Shown one piece after another: positions 8,445-17,957 of a DNA stretch of 64,000 nt (the stretch's first letter is position 1; each line of letters opens with the position of its first letter). Location: positions 24,483 through 88,482 of the forward strand of contig NZ_JBIYSM020000013.1 of NCBI RefSeq assembly GCF_044759095.2. Direction: 5' to 3'. The DNA comes from JBIYSM02 sp044759095. GTDB taxonomy: Bacteria > Bacillota > Bacilli > Brevibacillales > Brevibacillaceae. Below the pieces are notes generated by a model that had not been told where the DNA came from, ran no database searches, and saw only the letters and a program-made list of their open reading frames with translations. A program made the position numbers and the translations under genes.

Positions 8445-8882
8445 TTATGATTGTTCTGCCTGTTTGATACCCTGCTCCAACGCTTTCCAGGCCAGTGTCG
8501 CGCACTTGATGCGTGCCGGGAACTTGGCTACTCCCTGCAGCGCCTCAATATCGCCGAGGTCGACAGAGTCGTCAATCTCTTTGCCCTGCATCATGTCAGA
8601 GAAGATCTGGGCCAGCTTGAGCGCCTCCTCGACCGGTTTTCCTTTGATCACTTCCGTCATCATCGAGGCGGAAGACATGCTGATCGAGCAGCCTTCGCCC
8701 AGGAATCTGGCGTCTGTCACCTTGCCGTTCTCTACTTTCAGAGAAAGTGAAATGCTGTCGCCGCAGGTCGGGTTATTCAAGTTAACGATAAGTCCTTCCG
8801 ATTCGTCCAGCTTGCCGCGGTTGCGAGGCTTCTGGTAGTGGTCCATAATGACTCGGCGGTACAGATCATCAAGAGAAGACAT
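8445..8882 (-). CDS. sufU: SufU zinc-dependent sulfurtransferase
   Basis: A 145-residue IscU-like protein. The three cysteines of the SufU family are present in NPTCGD, GEGCSIS and RIKCATLAW, with the family insertion typical of SufU rather than IscU. SufU accepts persulfide sulfur from SufS by Zn ligand exchange and passes it to SufBCD. ATG 8882 is preferred over the TTG six bases upstream; the gene overlaps the end of sufS by 14 bp, so the SufS-SufU pair is translationally coupled. Confidence 0.96.
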   Translation of the reverse strand: MSSLDDLYRRVIMDHYQKPRNRGKLDESEGLIVNLNNPTCGDSISLSLKVENGKVTDARFLGEGCSISMSSASMMTEVIKGKPVEEALKLAQIFSDMMQGKEIDDSVDLGDIEALQGVAKFPARIKCATLAWKALEQGIKQAEQS

Positions 8883-10095
8883 TTCCAAAGTACTCCTTTG
8901 TCTTTTTCAACCCGGCGACAAATACGTCCACTTCTTCCTCCGTATTGTACAGATAGAAGCTTGCCCGGGCGGTGGCTGTTACCTGCAGCCATTTCATCAG
9001 CGGCTGTGCGCAGTGGTGACCTGCACGCACCGCAATGCCGTGGCTGTCCAGCACCGTTGCCAGGTCGTGCGGATGAACGTCTGCCAGGTTAAACGTAATT
9101 AAGCTGCTTCGATCCGTTTTCGGACCGTAGACAGTCAAACCATCAATCTCACGCATTTGCTCCATCGCGTAGGAGACCAGTTTTTTCTCATGCCGTTCGA
9201 TGTTCTCCAGACCGATCTCGTTGAGGAAGTCGATGGCTGCTCCCAAACCGATGACGCCGCCGATGATCGGCGTTCCTCCTTCAAATTTCCACGGAAGCTC
9301 CTTCCAGGTGGAGTCGTACAGTTCGACGAAGTCAATCATTTCCCCGCCGAACTCAAACGGTTCCATCCGCTCCAGCAGCGCGCGCTTGCCGTAGAGTACG
9401 CCGACGCCGGTCGGTCCGCACATCTTGTGGCTGGAAAACGCGTAAAAGTCGCAATCCAGCTCCTGCACGTCGATCTTTTTATGCGGGGCGCCCTGCGCTC
9501 CGTCGACGAACAGGATGGCTCCGTGCTGATGGGCAATCTCGGCGATTTCCTTCACCGGGGTCGTATCACCCAGCACATTGGAGATGTGGTGGATGGCGAC
9601 AATCTTAGTATGGGCCGTAATGGTATCTTTCACCGCTTCCAGGGAGACCGTACCGTCTTCTTGAAGCGGGATGAACTTGAAGGTGGCGCCGGTAGCCTTG
9701 GCTGCCTGCTGCCACGGAATGAAGTTGCTGTGGTGCTCCACCACTGTAGTGACAATCTCGTCACCGGGCTTCAGAATAGCGCGAGCGTAGCCGTTTGCCA
9801 CCATGTTCACCGCGGTTGTCGTTCCGCGGGTAAAGACGACTTCCGCCATTTCCCTGGCGTTGATGAAGGCGCGGACCTTTTCCCGGGCGCCTTCATAACC
9901 GTCTGTCGCCTTGGAGCCCAACGTATGTACACCGCGGTGCACGTTGGAATTGTATTCCTTGTAGTACTTGTCTAACGCCTCAATCACTTGAATCGGCTTC
10001 TGCGACGTAGCCGCATTGTCCAGATAAACAAGCGGATGGCCGTTTACTTCCTGATTGAGGATGGGAAAGTATTGCCTAAGCTCCTTGGCGTTCAT
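8869..10095 (-). CDS. sufS: Cysteine desulfurase SufS
   Basis: A 408-residue group II PLP-dependent cysteine desulfurase that releases sulfur from L-cysteine as enzyme persulfide. PLP Schiff-base lysine K224 lies in SSHKMCGPTG, and the catalytic cysteine C362 in RAGHHCAQPLMKW. Its ATG shares one base with the sufD stop codon (TAATG). The product delivers sulfur to SufU, encoded next. Confidence 0.97.
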   Translation of the reverse strand: MNAKELRQYFPILNQEVNGHPLVYLDNAATSQKPIQVIEALDKYYKEYNSNVHRGVHTLGSKATDGYEGAREKVRAFINAREMAEVVFTRGTTTAVNMVANGYARAILKPGDEIVTTVVEHHSNFIPWQQAAKATGATFKFIPLQEDGTVSLEAVKDTITAHTKIVAIHHISNVLGDTTPVKEIAEIAHQHGAILFVDGAQGAPHKKIDVQELDCDFYAFSSHKMCGPTGVGVLYGKRALLERMEPFEFGGEMIDFVELYDSTWKELPWKFEGGTPIIGGVIGLGAAIDFLNEIGLENIERHEKKLVSYAMEQMREIDGLTVYGPKTDRSSLITFNLADVHPHDLATVLDSHGIAVRAGHHCAQPLMKWLQVTATARASFYLYNTEEEVDVFVAGLKKTKEYFGNVFS

Positions 10096-11393
10096 TAGCC
10101 CAACTTCCTTTCGAGCGCCTGACGAAGTCTGTTTTTCACTTCTTCGATCGGGATCTCTGCTACGACAGGGTCAAGGAATCCGAGAATGATCAGTCGTTCC
10201 GCTTCTTGGCGCGTAATGCCGCGGGACATGAGATAGTAAAGGCTTTCTTCACTCACACGTCCTACGGATGCTGCGTGGCCTGCTTTTACGTCATCTTCGT
10301 CAATGAGCAGGATCGGATTGGCGTCACCGCGCGCTTTTTCACTGAGCATGAGGATGTTTTCCGCCTGCTCGCCGTTCGCCTTTTCCGCGCCCTTCTCAAT
10401 TTTGGTGATCCCGTTCAAAATGGAGACTGCTTCTCCGGTCATCACGGCCTTGCTCACCATGTCGGACTCGGAGTGGGTTCCGATGTGCTGAACCTGGGAA
10501 GTCAGGTTTTGACGCTGGGTGCCGGTACCGATCGAAACGGTCTTGGTATTTGCACGGGAACCGTTGCCTTTCAAAACAGTGGTGTTGTTGGCCACCGTGT
10601 TGCCATCGTTCATTTCACCCAAAATCCATTCCATGTGACCGTCGCGATCGACCACGGCGCGGCGGAATGTGTAGTCATGGACGTTTTCCGACAGGGAGCG
10701 AACGGAGGCTACCTGTACAGAAGCGCCCGGTCCGACATACACTTCCACGATGCTGTTCGCCACCATGTTGACGCCCTCTATAGACACGTACGTGTCCACA
10801 TACGTCACCTTGCTGTGGGCTTCCGCCACGATCAAAACGTGAGGACAGAGCAGCGCGTCTTCCCCGGCCACTTCGAATACGGCTTGCAGCGGAACTTCCA
10901 CGACCACGTTTTTCGGCACGTAGAGGAATACACCGCCGTTTACAACGGCCGTATGCAGGGCCGTCAATTTATGTTCATCGTATTTCACCACATTCAACAG
11001 GTATTTTTGCACCAAATCGCCGTGCTCGCGCAGAGCAGTGGCCAGATCCGTGAATATGACACCTTGCTTCGCCAGTTCCTCTGTTGTTGCGTGGTACACG
11101 ATGGACGCGTTTTTCTGAACCAGCAGGTTTTTCACCGCGTCAACGTCGATTTGCGCCTTCACCACGTCGTCCAATTCGGCTTTTCCTGCCGCTTTACCGC
11201 TCGTCTGGAACGGCAAAAACTGCTCGATGTTCCACTTGTCGATCTTGGTCTTCTCCAGAACAGGAAGCCCCAGCTTGCCTGCAGCCTCAAGGGCCGAGAG
11301 ACGCTTTTCCAGAAACCAGGCCGGCTCCTGATTTGCCTTGGAGTACTCCGTAATTGCTTCGCGGTCGAAGCGGAGCTGCATTTCCACACTCAT
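10095..11393 (-). CDS. sufD: Fe-S assembly scaffold SufD
   Basis: 432 residues. It is a SufB paralogue without the full active-site set, structural partner in SufBC2D. The beta-helix core and the C-terminal MSRGITRQEAERLIILGFLDP match the family. It begins 21 bp after sufC and overlaps sufS by one base, so the operon is tightly packed. Confidence 0.96.
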   Translation of the reverse strand: MSVEMQLRFDREAITEYSKANQEPAWFLEKRLSALEAAGKLGLPVLEKTKIDKWNIEQFLPFQTSGKAAGKAELDDVVKAQIDVDAVKNLLVQKNASIVYHATTEELAKQGVIFTDLATALREHGDLVQKYLLNVVKYDEHKLTALHTAVVNGGVFLYVPKNVVVEVPLQAVFEVAGEDALLCPHVLIVAEAHSKVTYVDTYVSIEGVNMVANSIVEVYVGPGASVQVASVRSLSENVHDYTFRRAVVDRDGHMEWILGEMNDGNTVANNTTVLKGNGSRANTKTVSIGTGTQRQNLTSQVQHIGTHSESDMVSKAVMTGEAVSILNGITKIEKGAEKANGEQAENILMLSEKARGDANPILLIDEDDVKAGHAASVGRVSEESLYYLMSRGITRQEAERLIILGFLDPVVAEIPIEEVKNRLRQALERKLG

Positions 11394-11414
11394 CTCACTA
11401 ATGCCCTCCCTCTC

Positions 11415-12203
11415 CTACACGTTTGCGTTTACGGTTTCATCAACGATACCGAGTTCTTCTTTGATCCAATCGTAGCCCTCTGCCTCCAGACGCTCTGCCA
11501 GCTCGGGACCGCCGGACTTGACAATGCGGCCCTGCATCATCACGTGAACGAAGTCAGGCTTGATGTAGTTCAGCAGGCGCTGGTAGTGGGTGATAATCAG
11601 GAAACCGCGTTCTGCGGAGCGCATTGCGTTCACGCCGTTCGCCACCACTTTGAGCGCGTCAATGTCGAGACCGGAGTCGATCTCGTCGAGAATACAGATT
11701 TTCGGCTCCAGCATCATCATTTGCAGGATCTCGTTGCGTTTCTTCTCACCGCCGGAGAAACCTTCGTTCAGATAGCGGTGCGCAAAGGACTCATCCATTT
11801 CCAGGGCGGCCATTTTCTTGTCCAGTTCGCGGATAAACTTCATCAGGGAAATCTCGTTGCCTTCACCGCGGCGCGCGTTGATTGCGGAACGCAGGAAGTC
11901 GGTGTTGGTCACACCGCTGATTTCGGATGGATACTGCATGGCCAGGAACAGACCGGCACGCGCGCGCTCGTCGACTGCCATTTCCAGTACATCTTCTCCG
12001 TTCAACAGCACTTCGCCTTCGGTTACTTCGTATTTCGGGTGGCCCATCAGCGTGGAAGCCAGAGTAGATTTACCCGTTCCGTTCGGACCCATGATGGCGT
12101 GCACTTCGCCGCCCTTGATCTCCAGGTTGAGGCCTTTCAGAATCTCTTTGTCTTCGATTTTTGCACGAAGATTTTTTATCTGCAAATGCGGTACTGCTGT
12201 CAT
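11415..12203 (-). CDS. sufC: SufC ATPase of the Suf complex
   Basis: A 262-residue ABC-type ATPase that powers conformational change of SufBD. Walker A GPNGTGKST is at 39-47, signature FSGGEKKR at 149-156, Walker B ICILDE at 169-174, and the switch histidine is H206. ATG 12203 is chosen because GGAGGG lies 7 bp upstream and the length then matches Bacillus SufC. It is the first gene of the operon, with a promoter visible at 12264-12292. Confidence 0.97.
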   Translation of the reverse strand: MTAVPHLQIKNLRAKIEDKEILKGLNLEIKGGEVHAIMGPNGTGKSTLASTLMGHPKYEVTEGEVLLNGEDVLEMAVDERARAGLFLAMQYPSEISGVTNTDFLRSAINARRGEGNEISLMKFIRELDKKMAALEMDESFAHRYLNEGFSGGEKKRNEILQMMMLEPKICILDEIDSGLDIDALKVVANGVNAMRSAERGFLIITHYQRLLNYIKPDFVHVMMQGRIVKSGGPELAERLEAEGYDWIKEELGIVDETVNANV

Positions 12204-12239
12204 GTTTTTTCCCTCCGTCACGATTAAATGAGCTGGGTT

Positions 12240-12259
12240 ATTCTCAATCCATTCTCAAT
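12240..12259 (-). promoter_or_regulatory. Tandem 9-bp direct repeat in the suf leader
   Basis: ATTGAGAAT occurs twice on the minus strand with an 11-bp period (12251-12259 and 12240-12248), just downstream of the suf -10 box. Same-face spacing would suit a dimeric repressor. No known regulator is matched. Confidence 0.4.
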
Positions 12260-12263
12260 TACT

Positions 12264-12292
12264 ATCTTATAATAAGAATAATTATAAAGCAA
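12264..12292 (-). promoter_or_regulatory. Sigma-A promoter of the suf operon
   Basis: TTGCTT (-35, 12287-12292) and TAAGAT (-10, 12264-12269) are separated by 17 bp in a very AT-rich stretch, about 60 bp upstream of the sufC start. Confidence 0.55.
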
Positions 12293-12441
12293 GGAATGGA
12301 ACATATCTGTAATTTTTAAATCATTATATTTAGAAAGTCCTCTCTTTACTCTGGGCACCCGCTTATTTTATCCAAAAAAAGCAAAAAAGCCGTCAGGAAG
12401 AAGTAGACATTGGAAAACACCCTGGCGGCAAACCCATGTAT

Positions 12442-12522
12442 ATGGCTAAGAAGGGGCAAAAAGAGCTGGGGATACCTGACATGAGGTGGAGAATAAAGTC
12501 CAAAAAAGGTGGTTGGAAATGA
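12442..12522 (+). pseudogene. Transposase OrfA remnant (IS3-like N-terminus)
   Basis: The short frame MAKKGQKELGIPDMRWRIKS... begins with MAKKGQK, a common beginning of IS3-family OrfA proteins, but stops after 26 residues. Further short frames follow up to 12620 (for example one beginning MEEAQRRIEKVIHFLKQ at 12546). Nothing longer survives. I read 12400-12620 as decayed insertion-sequence DNA; the rest of the 12204-12812 gap holds the suf promoter and repeat B1. Confidence 0.4.
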
Positions 12523-12618
12523 CAAGATAGGAGGTTTATATGGACAATGGAAGAGGCGCAAAGGCGAATTGAGAAAGTCATACACTTTTTAAAACAACGA
12601 TCGTTCACAGTGGAACCT

Positions 12619-12720
12619 AAGAAAACCCAGCCAACTTAAGCGATCGCTGGTGTCGGCTGGGGCCCCGAACACTTCTCTAGTGGCTGTATGGGATGTCCAA
12701 TTTTATAAATTCTTATACAC
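12619..12720 (+). repeat. Hairpin repeat B, copy 1 (long form)
   Basis: A 102-bp element with the same length and layout as the copy at 15438: AAGAAAACCCAGCC, a loop containing AGCGATCGCT, GGCTGGGGCCCCGAAC, then an AT-rich tail ending TTATAAATTCTTATACAC. The stem is CCCAGCC/GGCTGGG. Likely a mobile non-coding element or the preserved end of one. Confidence 0.8.
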
Positions 12721-12812
12721 GAAAAAAGCTGACGTCAGTTGAATATCGACGCCAGCTTGCTTCCTCGGTGTTTTTTTCAGTGTCCACTATATCGGTGTTG
12801 ACCAATGCAATG

Positions 12813-13322
12813 TCATTTTTTATCCACTTTTTCAATTTTATTGGGGTTTCGATGCAATTGATTGGTCGTATAATCACGAACAAATCTAAGTGGCTGTACT
12901 ACTTTCACCTGATTGGTTTCTTCTATACTTAGATCAAGGAGACCACTTTCTTTGTCGTTCGTGATGAGGTAATCAGCACCAAGTTGAATAGCCAAAAAGA
13001 GAAATTTAAGATCGTTATCATCATGGATCGAAATTTCACGTCTTGGTACAGGTTTTGGAATCCAGTATGGTCTGGCCCGTCTCATAAAATCCGCAATGAT
13101 CATGTATAATTCAAAAGAGTCTGACTCCTGAGCTAAAGAAATAGCAGAAGAAGCAATGATAGCCAGTTCGTCTGCTGTTGCATTGGACATCCCCAGATGT
13201 ACCTTTCCATCCTTTACAAGACGAGTAATCTCTTCATCGCAACTCATGTTCTTCCCTATTTCGGGCCAATAAGCATTAATAAATACGTTTGTATCTACTA
13301 CAAGAAGGGGCTTGTACGACAT
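12813..13322 (-). CDS. PIN-domain ribonuclease, probable toxin
   Basis: 169 residues with a PIN fold. Candidate metal-binding acids are D10 in VVDTNVFINAY, E52, D102/D104 in HDDNDLKFLFLA, and D123 in YLITNDKES. PIN proteins of this size are usually VapC-like RNA-cleaving toxins. The gene follows a 60-residue partner by 15 bp on the same strand, the classic antitoxin-toxin order, and an inverted repeat sits upstream of the pair. Base composition is lower in GC than the flanking suf and pckA genes, suggesting acquisition by transfer. Toxicity is inferred, not shown. Confidence 0.8.
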   Translation of the reverse strand: MSYKPLLVVDTNVFINAYWPEIGKNMSCDEEITRLVKDGKVHLGMSNATADELAIIASSAISLAQESDSFELYMIIADFMRRARPYWIPKPVPRREISIHDDNDLKFLFLAIQLGADYLITNDKESGLLDLSIEETNQVKVVQPLRFVRDYTTNQLHRNPNKIEKVDKK

Positions 13323-13337
13323 AAACGTAAGCAGCTC

Positions 13338-13520
13338 CTACGGATTTTTTCTGTTGCGAAATTTGTTCAAAACATCTTTTAGATGCTTATTCATTTGATC
13401 GTTGGATATGCCAGCTTTTTGGGTCCATGCTTGAACGCGTACAGCTTCTTTTTCAAAAAGGCTGGGAGCAACGGCAGGTCGAGTCTTTTGAACAGTATAG
13501 TTCATCATCTTTTTCCCCAT
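13338..13520 (-). CDS. Small basic protein, probable antitoxin of the PIN pair
   Basis: 60 residues, rich in Lys and Arg, with a helical C-terminal half (AGISNDQMNKHLKDVLNKF). The start ATG at 13520 has a strong AAAGGAGG site 9 bp upstream. It matches no antitoxin family I can name. Position directly ahead of the PIN gene, short spacing and the upstream palindrome suggest the DNA-binding/neutralising partner. Alternative: an unrelated small protein cotranscribed with the nuclease. Confidence 0.55.
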   Translation of the reverse strand: MGKKMMNYTVQKTRPAVAPSLFEKEAVRVQAWTQKAGISNDQMNKHLKDVLNKFRNRKNP

Positions 13521-13537
13521 TTCCTTCGGCCTCCTTT

Positions 13538-13560
13538 ATATATCAGTATGACTGATATAT
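13538..13560. promoter_or_regulatory. Palindromic operator of the PIN module
   Basis: A perfect inverted repeat with 10-bp arms ATATATCAGT and ACTGATATAT around a 3-bp centre. It lies immediately upstream of the antitoxin ribosome-binding site, where toxin-antitoxin complexes commonly autorepress. Confidence 0.6.
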
Positions 13561-13642
13561 ACAAAAGAGATACTCGTTTTAATGCCTATCGTATCAGATT
13601 TTATTGACAAATGATAGTTTTTTCACTTTCAAACTACGGATA

Positions 13643-13689
13643 TAAAAAGGCACAGGCTGTTGTCATCATGCGGATAACAACAGCCTGTG
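13643..13689 (-). terminator. Intrinsic terminator of pckA
   Basis: A 13-bp stem (13651-13663 with 13677-13689, CACAGGCTGTTGT/ACAACAGCCTGTG) followed on the minus strand by CCTTTTTAT, 11 bp past the pckA stop. Confidence 0.9.
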
Positions 13690-13699
13690 GTCGTCTTCA

Positions 13700-15280
<1,581 letters not shown>

Positions 15281-15437
15281 GTGTGAACGTTCTCCTTCCC
15301 AATGTATCTCACGTATTATGCCTTTTATTTATCGTTCGATTTGTAATTAGTATATCACATTTAACCAAATAAGCTACAGTATTTTATTTTTTAGGTGTGA
15401 AGAAAATGTGAAAGCTTGTTCACAGTCGTTTATGCAT

Positions 15438-15539
15438 AAGAAAACCCAGCCGACTTTAGCTAACGCTGGTGTCGGCTGGGGCCCCGAACCCTTTCCTTGT
15501 GGTTGTATTCGATGTCCAAATTTATAAATTCTTATACAC
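15438..15539 (+). repeat. Hairpin repeat B, copy 2 (long form)
   Basis: 102 bp: AAGAAAACCCAGCCGAC, loop TTTAGCTAACGCTGGT, then GTCGGCTGGGGCCCCGAAC and the same AT-rich tail as copy 1. The stem is 10 bp (CCCAGCCGAC/GTCGGCTGGG). It occupies most of the pckA-amhX gap; nothing else is seen there except the amhX terminator. Confidence 0.85.
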
Positions 15540-15541
15540 TC

Positions 15542-15575
15542 AAAAAAGCGAGGTGAACCGAAACGTTCACCTCGC
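15542..15575 (-). terminator. Intrinsic terminator of amhX
   Basis: The perfect 11-bp stem GCGAGGTGAAC/GTTCACCTCGC (15548-15558 with 15565-15575) is followed by six T on the minus strand, 4 bp after the stop. Confidence 0.92.
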
Positions 15576-15578
15576 CGC

Positions 15579-16724
15579 TCATGCCTTTTGTTCAAACGTC
15601 CGCACCACAACCCGGGCCAGGATCTCTACACCCTTCAGCAGTGCCGAGCGGTCAAACCGCATATGGGGATGATGCAGTCCCGGCTGAAGATCACAGCCGA
15701 GCGCGAGCATTGTCGCTTTGATCTGTGGCCGTTCCACCGTATAGAAGTGGAAGTCTTCCGCTCCCGGGCTGACAGGCGCCGGGCGCAAGTGATCCTCTCC
15801 CAGCACGTCTACAATCGCCTGTTCCATAAGTGCCTTCGCCTGATCGTCCACTTCCGCCGCCACCATGCGGGAGCCGGTGCTGACCTGGATCTCGGCCTGG
15901 AACATGGCGGACACACCGGCAATGACCTGATTGACGCGCTCGACCAGATCGTCCATCTGCTGGTTGGTTTGGGCGCGCAGGTCAAGTGCGAAACGGGCCT
16001 TGTCGGGAATGATGTTGTAACTTTCCCCTCCTGCCTGCAGCATGGTCATTTTCACCGTTGCCGGAATCACCGGATTGGTGTGGATGCTTCCAAGTCCATT
16101 CACAATCGCGCTTGCCACCTCGATGGCGTTGATCCCCAGATGCGGCCGTGCGCCGTGGGCGGATACACCGGTAATCTCCCCGTACATAAACATCGCCGCA
16201 CCGTTGTAAATCGCCGGTCCCGCATCCCCCGCCGCCATCTCCTGAATGGGTCTGAGATGGACGCCGTACAGGTAGTCGATATCATCCACGACGCCTTTTT
16301 CAATCAGTTTTAATGCCCCTGTTCCCTTCTCTTCTGCAGGCTGGAACAGGATTTTCAACGTTCCCGGCGGTTGGTAACCGGAAGCGATCAACGACTCCAC
16401 TGCCTCCAGCACGATCGTCATGTGAGCGTCGTGCCCGCAGGAATGATTGGCCCGCCATTCCCCGTTTACTTCCTGCCAGAGGGCGTCAATATCTGTTCGA
16501 AGTCCCACGACGGGTTTGCCCTCGCCCCACTCGGCAACCAATCCTGTACAGTCGTCGAATGTGGTCACTTTCAGCCCAAGCTTGCGCATTCGCTCCGCGA
16601 GATAACGGGTGGTCTCCACTTCCTTCCAGCTAATCTCGGGATGTGCGTGCAAGTGATCGAAGGTCTCAAAAATGGTCGCCTCTCTCGCAGCAATCCTGTC
16701 TTTTAACGGCAGCGCTGTCGTCAT
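15579..16724 (-). CDS. amhX: M20-family amidohydrolase (AmhX-like aminoacylase)
   Basis: About 381 residues. It has the M20D catalytic layout: HPEISWKE near the start, metal-binding region NHSCGHDAHM and the general-base glutamates in FQPAEEKGTG. The stretch RTDIDALWQEVNGEWRANHS is close to Bacillus AmhX. Such enzymes hydrolyse N-acyl amino acids or related amides in the cytosol using two metal ions. ATG 16724 is chosen because AAGGAGGGAG lies just upstream; the longer frame reaches back into the neighbouring terminator. Confidence 0.88.
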   Translation of the reverse strand: MTTALPLKDRIAAREATIFETFDHLHAHPEISWKEVETTRYLAERMRKLGLKVTTFDDCTGLVAEWGEGKPVVGLRTDIDALWQEVNGEWRANHSCGHDAHMTIVLEAVESLIASGYQPPGTLKILFQPAEEKGTGALKLIEKGVVDDIDYLYGVHLRPIQEMAAGDAGPAIYNGAAMFMYGEITGVSAHGARPHLGINAIEVASAIVNGLGSIHTNPVIPATVKMTMLQAGGESYNIIPDKARFALDLRAQTNQQMDDLVERVNQVIAGVSAMFQAEIQVSTGSRMVAAEVDDQAKALMEQAIVDVLGEDHLRPAPVSPGAEDFHFYTVERPQIKATMLALGCDLQPGLHHPHMRFDRSALLKGVEILARVVVRTFEQKA

Positions 16725-16798
16725 ACGGCAACTCCCTCCTTGTTGGATAAACGTCGGATTTATTATATCACGCAGGGAAAACAATTCGGACTTTTGCC

Positions 16799-16836
16799 AA
16801 AAAAGAAGAGGCTTGATCCGACAGCGGATCTGCCTC
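16799..16836 (-). terminator. Intrinsic terminator of the SCP2-like gene
   Basis: The interrupted stem GAGGC-tt-GATCCG / CGGATC-t-GCCTC (16808-16836) is followed on the minus strand by CTTCTTTTTTGG. Confidence 0.8.
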
Positions 16837-16843
16837 CTCTCGT

Positions 16844-17185
16844 CTAACACGTCAACCTCAGCAGCGCATCCATCTTTAATTGATCGCGTATTTGTCCCTT
16901 CACATACACAATCTGTTTGGCCCGTAGATAGACAAGCTCTTCACCGCCGAACAGCATCATCAGATCAGCTTCCCGGCCGCGCAGCACCAGATCGGCCTTC
17001 TGGTCTTCCTGCCACTCCGCCCATTCTACTCCGCTGCCGGAAAACGTCAGGCAGAACTGCATATGCCGATCTTCCACGACAATTCCCACGCGCTTTTCCC
17101 AACCGGCCATCAGCAGCCGCAAATGGGCTTTATGCCCCAGGCGTTCCACAAAAGCGGCCAACAAGAAAGTCAATGTCCCCAACAT
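16844..17185 (-). CDS. SCP2 sterol-carrier-like domain protein
   Basis: About 113 residues. The pattern of a short hydrophobic start, CLTFSGSGVEW, then DLVLRGREADLMMLFGGEE matches SCP2-fold proteins that bind hydrophobic ligands; no bacterial substrate is established for such small members. ATG 17185 is used with GGGGGAT upstream (GTG 17188 is possible). It is monocistronic, ended by its own terminator. The family assignment rests on pattern only. Confidence 0.6.
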   Translation of the reverse strand: MLGTLTFLLAAFVERLGHKAHLRLLMAGWEKRVGIVVEDRHMQFCLTFSGSGVEWAEWQEDQKADLVLRGREADLMMLFGGEELVYLRAKQIVYVKGQIRDQLKMDALLRLTC

Positions 17186-17307
17186 CACGCCATCCCCCTC
17201 TTCACTGCTTTGAGGTTCGGGGGCGACTGGGTCGAATCCTTTGACGAGCGGTAGGAAGTCATGTCAGCTCTTGTCTTTGCCGATGTCTTTTTCTCGACAA
17301 CACGAAT

Positions 17308-17439
17308 ATAAAAAAAGCTTCGATTGAAGCCCTCTCGAAGAAGCTGGTTCTTCGTTAGAGGAAACTTTTTATGCGTTCCGGAAAGTTTATTTCAGGACGC
17401 TTTCACACGGTGAAGCCCTTAAACTTTCCTACACGATAA
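17308..17439 (-). repeat. Structured interspersed repeat A, copy 2
   Basis: Same 132-bp sequence as at 5392, with the same three-hairpin architecture. It is directly joined to repeat B copy 3 through the shared GATAAGAAAACCC, making a composite of about 200 bp that fills the gap between the SCP2-like and VOC genes. Confidence 0.88.
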
Positions 17440-17508
17440 GAAAACCCACCCGGCATTAGCTAACGCTTCACCGGGCGGGGCCCCGAACCCTTTCCTAGTG
17501 GCCACCAT
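17438..17508 (+). repeat. Hairpin repeat B, copy 3 (short form)
   Basis: AAGAAAACCCACCCGGC, loop ATTAGCTAACGCTTCA, then CCGGGCGGGGCCCCGAACC and CTAGTGGCCACC. It lacks the AT-rich tail of copies 1 and 2. The stem is CCaCCCGG/CCGGGcGG. Confidence 0.75.
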
Positions 17509-17510
17509 AT

Positions 17511-17537
17511 AAAAACGCCTGACCGATCGTCAGGCGT
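17511..17537 (-). terminator. Intrinsic terminator overlapping the VOC gene stop codon
   Basis: The 9-bp stem ACGCCTGAC/GTCAGGCGT (17515-17523 with 17529-17537) is followed on the minus strand by TTTTTATATGG. The stop codon itself lies in the stem. Confidence 0.88.
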
Positions 17538-17931
17538 CGTAATCGTCATATTCGTCTTTATCCAATCTCACTTCGAGGTGATGGCCTTCCGGGGTCTCAA
17601 AATAGAGGTTAAAGCTCGCGGGTCGCTGAATCGGACCGCGGTAACAGATGTTTTCCGCCTCCAGTTTATCCACCAGATAGTCCAGTTCAGCCCTGCTTGT
17701 GACGGAAAAGGCAATGTGGTCAATTTGCCCTACCCCGTTTCGCCCTTCTTCTCCCGAATGGGGATGAAGGCCAATTCTTGTGTAAGTGCCGATTTGAAAG
17801 TAGATGGGCGCTCCTTCTACCAGGTGTTCGGATGGGATCGGAACCTCCAATATATCTTTAAAAAAAAGAGCTACTTTCACGACATCGCGACAGTTGAGTG
17901 CGATGTGGTGAACACCTTTCAAATGAAACAT
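17530..17931 (-). CDS. VOC (glyoxalase/dioxygenase fold) family protein
   Basis: 133 residues forming one VOC module: GVHHIALNCRDVVKVALFF at the start, then GQIDHIAFSVTSRAEL and a C-terminal LYFETPEGHHLEVR. Candidate metal ligands are His in HHIAL and DHIAF and Glu in HLEVR. VOC proteins include glyoxalases, lyases and drug-binding proteins; the reaction here is unknown. A GGGAGG site precedes the ATG. Confidence 0.85.
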   Translation of the reverse strand: MFHLKGVHHIALNCRDVVKVALFFKDILEVPIPSEHLVEGAPIYFQIGTYTRIGLHPHSGEEGRNGVGQIDHIAFSVTSRAELDYLVDKLEAENICYRGPIQRPASFNLYFETPEGHHLEVRLDKDEYDDYDA

Positions 17932-17957
17932 TTACACAGCCTCCCAAGTGGACTCAA

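Noticed and set aside
10206..12227. 673-residue plus-strand frame across sufD and sufC
   Set aside because: Antisense shadow of two well-identified genes, His/Val-rich without domain.
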